Below are positions 21,622 to 27,630 of a stretch of 27,630 nucleotides of DNA, piece by piece. The notes under the pieces are model-generated. The model did no database searches and had not been told where the DNA came from. It worked only from the letters and a program-made list of their open reading frames with translations. Position 1 is the first letter of the stretch; every line of letters begins with the position of its first letter. The DNA lies in NCBI GenBank assembly GCA_019136395.1, contig JAGVUH010000126.1, positions 1 through 27,630 of the forward strand, in the 5' to 3' direction. Origin of the DNA: Gammaproteobacteria bacterium. GTDB lineage: Bacteria > Pseudomonadota > Gammaproteobacteria > Chromatiales > Chromatiaceae. Position numbers and translations under genes: made by a program.

Positions 21622-22652
21622 GCGAACTGAAACCGCACCCTCAAGACCAGGACTACGCCCAACTTCTCCTTGAAGTGAAAGCGCGGGTCCGTTCGGCGCA
21701 GTACGCCGCCCTGAAAGCGGTCAATACCGAGTTGGTCGGGCTGTACTGGGATATCGGGCGGATGATCGCCCGCCGCCAGAAAATGGCGGGCTGGGGCAGG
21801 TCCGTCGTGGAGAACCTGTCCGCGGACTTGCGGCGGGAGTTTCCCGGGGTCGCGGGTTTTTCGGTGCAGAACCTCTGGTATATGCGCCAGTTTTACCTGG
21901 AATACCATGGCCATGAAAGACTCCAACCACTGGTTGGAGAAATTGCCTGGGCTCACAATCTGGCCATCATGAGCAAGTGCAAGGACCCGCTGGAACGGGA
22001 ATTTTACCTCCGCATGACCCGCAAATTCGGCTGGTCAAGGAACGTACTCATCCACCAGATCGACAACCAGAGCTACGAGAAATCGCTGCTTGGCCAGACC
22101 AATTTCGACCAGGCGCTGACGCCGGAACTGCGTGCCCAGGCCAAGCTGGCGGTGAAGGACGAATACACCTTCGATTTTCTGGAACTGGGTGAGGAACACA
22201 GCGAGCGTGAACTGGAACGGGCGCTGATCGCCCGGATCGAGGATTTTCTGCGCGCCATGGGCGGCCTGTTCGCCTTCATGGGCAGCCAGTACCCGCTGGC
22301 GGTGGACGGCGAGGAGTTCCTGATCGACCTGCTGCTGTTTCACCGGCGCTTGCGCTGTCTGGTGGCCATCGAACTGAAGATCGGCAAATTCAAGCCGGAG
22401 TTCGTCGGCAAGATGCAGTTTTACCTGACCGCGCTCGACCGGCAGATCCGGCAAGAGGACGAGAATCCCTCCATCGGCATCATTCTCTGCAAGGAAAAGA
22501 ACCGCACCATTGTCGAGTACGCCCTGCACGACGCCCGCAAGCCCATCGGCGTGGCAACCTATGAAATCACCAAGACGCTGCCCAAGGAATTGAGGGGGCA
22601 ACTGCCCCAACCGGAAGAGATCGCGGCATTGCTGGCAGGGATTGAGGCATGA
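21618..22652 (+). CDS. YhcG/DUF1016 family PD-(D/E)XK nuclease
   Basis: A 344-residue protein with the full DUF1016 layout. The N-terminal domain reads VNTELVGLYWDIGRMIARRQ, GWGRSVVENLSADLRREFPGVAGFSVQNLWYMRQFYLEY and WAHNLAIMSK. The C-terminal nuclease domain has EEFLIDLLLFHRRLRCLVAIELKIGKFKPEFVGKMQFYL, with Asp and Glu-x-Lys as the catalytic PD-(D/E)XK set. Family members are often found beside type I restriction-modification genes and on mobile elements, with a probable role in DNA cleavage or repair. No hsd gene is visible here. The GTG start has GGGAGGTG upstream. Length is normal and no lesion is seen. It lies directly after the duplicated sequence, so it may have arrived with it. Confidence 0.92.
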   Translation: MSELKPHPQDQDYAQLLLEVKARVRSAQYAALKAVNTELVGLYWDIGRMIARRQKMAGWGRSVVENLSADLRREFPGVAGFSVQNLWYMRQFYLEYHGHERLQPLVGEIAWAHNLAIMSKCKDPLEREFYLRMTRKFGWSRNVLIHQIDNQSYEKSLLGQTNFDQALTPELRAQAKLAVKDEYTFDFLELGEEHSERELERALIARIEDFLRAMGGLFAFMGSQYPLAVDGEEFLIDLLLFHRRLRCLVAIELKIGKFKPEFVGKMQFYLTALDRQIRQEDENPSIGIILCKEKNRTIVEYALHDARKPIGVATYEITKTLPKELRGQLPQPEEIAALLAGIEA

Positions 22653-22958
22653 GCAGGCGCACTCTGAAGCCCACCGAAACCAGCAATTAAGTACCGCCCA
22701 ACCCACTCCCTCCCCCCGATCAAGATGGCCTGTTTCGCAGCGCGCTGGCAACCTGTCAGAATGGCCTGTCCACCAGCGGCCCAGGGCCGGATCATGTGCC
22801 GTGTGGAGCGATTTATGACTCAACCTGCCTGTGGCTGACCCGACCAAGCTCGGCGTAGTAAGCCCAGATGGGTAGGGTCCAGCAACCAACATCAGGAGGA
22901 TGGGGAAGCCATTCACTTCTCCATCATGTTTCGAAGACGAAACGCGGAAACCTGCAAG
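22653..22958. other. Gene-free stretch with a short direct repeat
   Basis: No credible ORF. Two similar 14-mers, TCAAGATGGCCTGT (22720-22733) and TCAGAATGGCCTGT (22756-22769), lie 36 bp apart. Paired repeats of this type occur at ends of IS21-type elements, but no transposase gene is nearby, so at most an end remnant remains. Confidence 0.35.
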
Positions 22959-23483
22959 ATGAACAAGGCCCTTTTTTTGATTGGCATCCTGGTGATCTTA
23001 CCCGCCGTGGCGGCCGACGACACCGCTGCCATCCATGGCGCGAACGCGCGCCTGTTGACGAAAACCAGTACGGCTACCACGCCAGTAACCGGCCCAACCT
23101 GCCCGCCGGGGGCGGTCACCCTGTTCCACTGCCTTACCGCCAAGGGCAAACGGATTCAGTTATGTGACGAGGGCAAGACCCTCGAATACTCCTTTGGCCA
23201 TCCGGAGAAGCAACCCGAGATGGTGGTGCGCGTGCCCCGCGCCAAAGCCTCGACCACCCAATGGCAAGGCGTCGGGCGTTACAAGTCCGAGTCGGTGGAA
23301 ATACCCAACGGCAAAACCACCTACAGCGTGTTTTGGGGCGCCGACCTGGTCTCCGAGGACCACCCCGCCGAGGCCGGGGTCAATGTGCTTGTAAACGGTG
23401 AACATAAGGCCACCGTCAACTGCGGTGATCCGGACCAGGCCATCTCGAACCTGGAAGGCGTGGAATTGAAGCCAACAGAGTAG
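22959..23483 (+). CDS. Secreted protein of unknown function
   Basis: A 174-residue protein whose signal peptide (MNKALFLIGILVILPAVAA) fixes the start at 22959; an earlier in-frame ATG at 22926 would add 11 charged residues. The mature part has three Cys (TCPPGAVTLFHC and one near QLC) and strands such as KTLEYSFG, MVVRVPRAKA, TTYSVFWGADL and GVNVLVNGEHKATVNC. This could be a small beta-sandwich with disulfides in the periplasm. No known family recognised. It faces the minus-strand peptidase across a short inverted repeat. Confidence 0.65.
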   Translation: MNKALFLIGILVILPAVAADDTAAIHGANARLLTKTSTATTPVTGPTCPPGAVTLFHCLTAKGKRIQLCDEGKTLEYSFGHPEKQPEMVVRVPRAKASTTQWQGVGRYKSESVEIPNGKTTYSVFWGADLVSEDHPAEAGVNVLVNGEHKATVNCGDPDQAISNLEGVELKPTE

Positions 23484-23488
23484 ACACT

Positions 23489-23505
23489 GGCCGGTTCAAC
23501 CGGCC
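23489..23505. terminator. Palindrome between convergent genes, possible terminator
   Basis: GGCCGGTT and AACCGGCC flank a single base, making a tight hairpin between the convergent stop codons at 23483 and 23539. There is no T-run on either strand, so termination efficiency is doubtful. Confidence 0.3.
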
Positions 23506-23538
23506 CGGTCGTGGGGCGGTGATGAGGAGACGGTAAGG

Positions 23539-24363
23539 TCAAGCCGCTACCAACCGCTCGGCCGGCGGTAAGGACCCCAGGCACGCCAGCCGATCCGCGG
23601 TGGTCATCCGGTCGCCAGGCTCAGCCCACCTTGAGAATGGGGCGCAGACCCGCGCCACGGGCAAGGCCGCCCAGTCCACCCGCAGCAGCGCGGGCAGCAG
23701 CTCCTCCAGGAAGCCATAGTCCTGGTATTCCGCCCCGGTATGGGCGTGCTCGTAGCCGATGCTGAGATTGGTGCATTCCGGGATCAGCCCGGCGTAATGG
23801 GCGGTGTCGGTGAAGACCCCTTCCGCGCAGGGGGCGAAGCCCAGCCCGAGTTGCACCGCCAGGGCCTGGGCAAAGTCTGTGGAACAGGTGCGCACCCGAC
23901 CTTGGTGGGTGATAACGTCCCCCGTACCGCGGCGGTCGAAGGCGATCGCGCGCTCAATCCCAGCCAGCACACCGGGGGTTTCCCGCGCGATCCAGTCGCT
24001 GCCGTCGCCGCCGGTTTCTTCCTCGCGGTGAAATACATAAAGCCCGGGGACCCCGTGGGCGATCAGTTGCAACAGGAGCCAGCAGCCGGTGGCATCGTCG
24101 GCGCCAAGGGGGCGGCCGTCGTCCTTGTAAAACCGCCGGGTCCGCCGGTCCTCCCGCAGGCGTTGCCGCCCGGAGATGGTATGGACGCTGTCGGTGTGGG
24201 CACAGAACAAGGTCGTGGGCCGGGTGCCGATCCGCAGCCAGCGGTTACCGAAGTCATCCCGGACCATGCCGGGGACCTGATCCAGAAAGCGGCGGATGAA
24301 GGCCCGCTCGCTGGGCGAACGGGCCGGGCGCTGGTAGGTCAGCATCTCGCGCAGCAGGTGCAT
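23539..24363 (-). CDS. Zinc peptidase of the M28/M20 type
   Basis: A 274-residue metallopeptidase. The metal-binding motifs are clear: LFCAHTDSVH (His-x-Asp), GADDATG (bridging Asp), HREEETGGDGS (Glu-Glu pair), an Asp in FDRRGTGDV, and YEHAHTG (His) near the end. This order matches the aminopeptidase/carboxypeptidase fold of clan MH. It should cleave N- or C-terminal residues of peptides, most likely in the cytoplasm, as no signal is seen. The start is set at 24363 (GGGGAG upstream); a longer frame extends to 24525 but has low-complexity, Arg-rich content. It faces convergently the secreted protein gene. Substrate not predictable. Confidence 0.85.
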   Translation of the reverse strand: MHLLREMLTYQRPARSPSERAFIRRFLDQVPGMVRDDFGNRWLRIGTRPTTLFCAHTDSVHTISGRQRLREDRRTRRFYKDDGRPLGADDATGCWLLLQLIAHGVPGLYVFHREEETGGDGSDWIARETPGVLAGIERAIAFDRRGTGDVITHQGRVRTCSTDFAQALAVQLGLGFAPCAEGVFTDTAHYAGLIPECTNLSIGYEHAHTGAEYQDYGFLEELLPALLRVDWAALPVARVCAPFSRWAEPGDRMTTADRLACLGSLPPAERLVAA

Positions 24364-24677
24364 GGCGATCTCCCCATCGGTGAAGAAGCGCCAGGATAGG
24401 CCCCGCAGGCGACGGAACAGGTCGCTTGCCGGGTGGCGCCACCGGGAGCGACAGCCCCGTCCGCCTCGCCCATTCCCCGTCACCATGGACCCGGCGACAA
24501 ACCCTCCTTGACTGGCCGTGGGCATCTGGTCCCTCTCCGCCTTCGGCTTTGCGACCTATTTTGTCGCTTGGTTGGGATATCCTGCACCCCATGCCAGCAA
24601 ACTCAACGGGACATGGGGGTGATGGCCAATCTTCTTCGCTACCACCTACCAGGGGATTCCCCGGAGGCAATCCGTCC
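24364..24677. other. Divergent intergenic region
   Basis: About 310 bp between the minus-strand peptidase and the plus-strand phosphoesterase. It must contain promoters for both genes. No convincing box pair, hairpin or conserved ORF is seen; in-frame extensions of both neighbours into this region lack protein character. Confidence 0.4.
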
Positions 24678-25373
24678 ATGATCGGTTTGCTAGCGGATGT
24701 CCATGCCAACATCGATGCCCTGGAGACAGTGCTTGCCACCCTGGCCGCCCGGGGCGTCGAGCAGATCTATTGCGCCGGCGATCTCGTCGGCTACAACGCG
24801 GCGCCGAACGCGTGCTGTGAGCGGCTGCGTCACCTGAACTGCGTGCGGGGCAATCATGACTGGGCGGCCTTACTCGACCCCAAGGACCCTGACCTGAGCT
24901 GGTTCAACGCGTCGGCCCGCTCAGCCATCCACTGGACCAGCCGGCAGCTCACGCCCGCGAACCGGGCCTTTCTCGCCGCCCTCCCGCGCCGGTTACGGTT
25001 CCAGGTTGCCGGCCGGTGGGTGACCATCGTCCACGGCACCCCCCGGGACCCCCTTCATGAGTATGAATATGGTGATGAGGACCCCGAGGCCCGGCTGGTG
25101 CAGCTTCTGGACGAGGCGGAGGCCGACATCCTGGTGATGGGGCACACCCATCTGCCCTATGTCCGCACTGTCGGGGCGCGACTGGTGATCAATCCCGGCA
25201 GCGTCGGCCAACCCCGCGACCAGGACCCGCGAACTTCCTGCGCCATCCTGGACCCGGTTAGGATGCGGGCGGAGATCCTGCGGTTGGATTATGACCACCA
25301 GACGGCAGCGCAGCGCGTCAGGGATGCGGGTCTGCCCCCGGCGCTGGCCTCGCGACTGAGCAAGGGCCTTTGA
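24678..25373 (+). CDS. Metallophosphoesterase, YfcE/MJ0936 type
   Basis: A 231-residue calcineurin-like phosphoesterase. The five metal motifs are visible: LLADVHAN (Asp-x-His), YCAGDLVGYN, VRGNHDW, TIVHGTPRDP and MGHTHLPYV, in family order. It binds two divalent metal ions and hydrolyses phosphodiester or phosphomonoester substrates; the exact substrate is unknown. GGAGG lies before the ATG, and the longer in-frame ORF upstream is not coding-like. Length is normal. No operon partner: the next stretch is gene-poor. Confidence 0.92.
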   Translation: MIGLLADVHANIDALETVLATLAARGVEQIYCAGDLVGYNAAPNACCERLRHLNCVRGNHDWAALLDPKDPDLSWFNASARSAIHWTSRQLTPANRAFLAALPRRLRFQVAGRWVTIVHGTPRDPLHEYEYGDEDPEARLVQLLDEAEADILVMGHTHLPYVRTVGARLVINPGSVGQPRDQDPRTSCAILDPVRMRAEILRLDYDHQTAAQRVRDAGLPPALASRLSKGL

Positions 25374-25787
25374 GGGTGAGTCTGGTGCTCTGGTCACCAG
25401 CGGACCCTCGCAAAATTGGTGGACCCGTCCCGCGACCGGGGCGCTGTGATGGCCAAGGCCACCGTGACCGTGCTCCTGACCCAAGCCAACGCCGCCGGTC
25501 ACCCAGGAGACTGGCGTGGTGCCATGGAGCAGGCGAAGCGTCGCTTGTCGCCCGATGCGTCCTTGGGTGGTTGCAGGGGTAGTTTGATCGGACACCGTAA
25601 GGCGCTAAGCTACAGCCAAGCCGACGTTTATCCGTCATGAGGAAGGGGTACACGGCAGATTACGATTCATATTTCGGATGTTGAATGAGCGGCAGTTACC
25701 TGACACCTCGTGTGGACCTAATAATCCTCGCCCTCTTGCCACTCCAGATCCTAGCGTCTCATTACCACTACTTGGACTCATAATAAA
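25374..25787. other. Gene-poor stretch at a GC boundary
   Basis: About 410 bp. The first half (to about 25640) is high-GC and has one short ORF (25449-25640) that starts MAKATVTVLLTQANAAG; its reality is doubtful because no ribosome binding site is seen and the protein tail is irregular. From about 25640 composition falls and AT-rich motifs appear (TAATAAT at about 25719, ATAATAAA before the next ATG), marking the start of the low-GC segment. Confidence 0.4.
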
Positions 25788-27630
25788 ATGAAGACCATAA
25801 CCGCTCCGAGTTGGTCACAACTGTTTAGTGAACTAAGCGAGAACGAAAAAAAAGTCGCTGTGTTCGACTTTTTGCAGACAGCTTACGATCCAGAAAAGAA
25901 AAATGATCATCAAAAGGCTTTGTTGATAAGATTTGCCAAGACCCTGAAGTACCGACCTGAAAGTCTGAGAAAAACTTGCCTTGAAGTTCAGGTGACTAAA
26001 TTACTGCTGACCATGCGTTCATTTTTTGAGCCGTCGGACTGGTCTTCGTTGCTTGCAAACTTCTACGAACACCACCGCCATGAAATTATGGTGGAATTTC
26101 TTGACTATCTGTCTATTCCCCATAACGGACGTGGCATGCTCCTGGAAGAGGCGGAGCCAGTGGAAGTTCAGACTTTAGTAGAAGCTGGCAGATTGCTGCG
26201 CAGGAATCATTCCTTTGCCAACATTAAGCATTATTTTTTCGTCGCATACCGGACGGGAACCAAACTTTTTAGCAACATTCCCGAAGTACTCCTTATCTTA
26301 AAGGATGATGAGCCAGAGGAAGTTACTAGCACTGCGCCAGAACCGAGCACGAGTCTGACACAACCTCCCGATCAGGCCCTGCTTCTGGATGACTTTACCA
26401 CTTTGGATCGGGTCATGATTGATCAGATCGTGGCGATGGTGGGGCATGAGGAAGGGTGTCTGGATATCACTGCTGTCGAAGATTTGATCGAAACGGTCGT
26501 GGCCCTCAATACCACTCGCACGCGAAGTTATTATCTATTGGGGTTCCTCGATGGACTCGAGGACGGCCGAGATCTCCAGTTTCACCGCCCTGAGCTTAAT
26601 GACGAACGCAAGGGATGGTACCTCGCCGGCTTGCTCGTGGCAAAGACGCGAAAAAAGGATCAAGTCGCCCTGTGTGGCTTGCTCGACAAGTACGCAAAAG
26701 AATTCAGTGACACGGTACAACGCCCCCAAGGTGCCGGGGTGGCCATCACCAATGTCTGCCTGGATTACCTCTTTGAAATTCAGCGTTTCAGGGAGGCCAT
26801 GGCAATACTGAAAGGACAACTGGGCAGACATGCCTTTCGATTGGCCGTGCGCGCCTATGAACAGGCAACACGCTATTGGCGCGATAACCAAGTTGATTCG
26901 GCCTTACCGATACTCAACCTGCTATTAGAGCGTCTTCCCGCCATCGAGTATGACGAGGAACACAAAGAATACCTGTTGAATATGGTGTATCGGCGGCAGG
27001 GCCAATGCCTGCAAACTCAACACGACTTTGATCAGGCGCGTAAAATCTACCTGCGGATTCTGAATCATATCGACAGCGATATTGCGCCAAAACTCTATGC
27101 AGACCTTGGATTGATCGAAGGAGGATTTCGGAACCTGGAAAAGGTCCGGTTATCCGCAGATCCGACGGAACGTAAGAGTATGCGAAAGGCACTAACCCAA
27201 GGTGAAAAGTATTTTCTCCAAGCTATAGAGTTATCCCAGGAGATCGCTATCAATGCAAATTATGCTTTGGGACTGCGTGATTATCTGGCTTGGGCTGATG
27301 GTGACTCCAAGCCGAAGATGCGGGCACAAGCGCTCTCACGCATCGAAAATGCCTTGATCGGCATGCGTGAGTCAACTGAATATGCGGCTTATGAAAAAAT
27401 CGGGGTCTTTGGTCAAGCCCAATTCATGCGCGTAGTGCTCTCCATGGACATGCTTTCACCTGAAGAGAGCTACAAATTACTCGCTTATTGGGAGGCGATA
27501 CCCAAAGAGTCCGGACTCTTCCCGCCGAAGGATGTTAAAAACCTGCTACTAGGCGCGGAAATTATCAACCCAGGGATTGCGGCAGAGATTGCTAACAGCA
27601 TTTGGCGTATGCGTACGAGTGCGGATGCCT
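25788..27630 (+). CDS. Large low-GC TPR-like protein, 3'-partial
   Basis: A continuous frame of 614 codons that has no stop before the window edge. It begins MKTITAPSWSQLFSELSENE. The N-terminal about 170 residues are helical and aromatic and resemble no domain I know. A Glu/Pro/Thr-rich linker follows (PEEVTSTAPEPSTSLTQ). After about residue 300 the protein has repeated helix pairs of TPR style, such as EQATRYWRDNQVDSALPILN and QCLQTQHDFDQARKIYLRIL. The GC content is near 48%, far below the neighbours, and the codon use is AT-rich, which indicates recent transfer. TPR proteins of this size are common in conflict systems, but no enzymatic domain is visible in the part seen. A spacing problem remains: no strong ribosome binding site precedes the ATG. 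Confidence 0.75.
   Translation, partial: MKTITAPSWSQLFSELSENEKKVAVFDFLQTAYDPEKKNDHQKALLIRFAKTLKYRPESLRKTCLEVQVTKLLLTMRSFFEPSDWSSLLANFYEHHRHEIMVEFLDYLSIPHNGRGMLLEEAEPVEVQTLVEAGRLLRRNHSFANIKHYFFVAYRTGTKLFSNIPEVLLILKDDEPEEVTSTAPEPSTSLTQPPDQALLLDDFTTLDRVMIDQIVAMVGHEEGCLDITAVEDLIETVVALNTTRTRSYYLLGFLDGLEDGRDLQFHRPELNDERKGWYLAGLLVAKTRKKDQVALCGLLDKYAKEFSDTVQRPQGAGVAITNVCLDYLFEIQRFREAMAILKGQLGRHAFRLAVRAYEQATRYWRDNQVDSALPILNLLLERLPAIEYDEEHKEYLLNMVYRRQGQCLQTQHDFDQARKIYLRILNHIDSDIAPKLYADLGLIEGGFRNLEKVRLSADPTERKSMRKALTQGEKYFLQAIELSQEIAINANYALGLRDYLAWADGDSKPKMRAQALSRIENALIGMRESTEYAAYEKIGVFGQAQFMRVVLSMDMLSPEESYKLLAYWEAIPKESGLFPPKDVKNLLLGAEIINPGIAAEIANSIWRMRTSADA

Noticed and set aside
22720..22769. IS21-type insertion sequence end
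   Set aside because: Only two short repeats are present and no transposase or terminal sequence can be identified, so it is reported only as a short repeat.
25449..25640. Short ORF starting MAKATVTVLLTQ
   Set aside because: There is no ribosome binding site and the C-terminal half has no protein character; kept only as a note in the region entry.

Overview
The window reads as high-GC (about 65-70%) gammaproteobacterial DNA. A periplasmic DsrE-like protein, InlB-type repeats of the kind common in large surface proteins of sulfur bacteria, and the general gene style suggest a purple sulfur bacterium (Chromatiaceae-like). This assignment is an inference from family resemblance; there is no rRNA or marker gene. 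I see no tRNA, rRNA or CRISPR array.

Region 1 (1-8740, plus strand) is an accessory block of very high GC. It holds a TPR protein open at the left edge, a Cas4/RecB-like PD-(D/E)XK nuclease with a four-cysteine cluster, an 80-residue Cys-rich protein, a MoxR/CobS-type AAA+ ATPase, a WGR-like protein, a lipoprotein, and several proteins of unknown family. Two of the unknowns (4652-5524 and 7835-8656) look like diverged paralogues. They share with the WGR-like protein a C-terminal tail, Trp...Arg-x-Trp-Phe-COOH, placed after a Pro-rich stretch. The genes are tied together by repeated non-coding sequence: a 29-bp near-identical element with a palindromic core upstream of two genes, and an about 85-bp leader repeated upstream of two consecutive genes. 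This shared-tail, shared-leader block is the best candidate for an undescribed system here.

Region 2 (8772-12081, minus strand) is a decayed, very long Ig-like/InlB-repeat surface protein gene. It has an internal TGA, a frameshift and a missing 5' end. The 5' truncation lies at the left edge of an integrative element.

Region 3 (about 12082-19092) is a compact replicating integrative element of P4-satellite type. It encodes a P4-family tyrosine integrase, an unknown protein, an AlpA-like regulator, a ParB-like protein, a winged-helix protein, an archaeo-eukaryotic-type primase and an SF2 helicase, and shows no capsid genes. The winged-helix gene carries a 12-bp tandem repeat array in its own coding sequence, immediately upstream of the primase, an arrangement like the lambda O gene and its origin. 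The ParB-like gene contains two matching palindromes.

Region 4 (about 19093-25373) is a patchwork: a small unknown gene, a DsrE-like secreted protein, an unknown, a hemerythrin-like protein whose 3' end runs into a duplicated sequence of about 90 bp, a YhcG/DUF1016 nuclease, a secreted unknown, a zinc peptidase on the minus strand and a metallophosphoesterase. The duplicated sequence (19138-19230 and 21501-21586) brackets four of these genes and suggests recombination.

Region 5 (25640-end) is clearly lower in GC and carries one large TPR-like gene with no stop codon before the window edge; it looks recently acquired.
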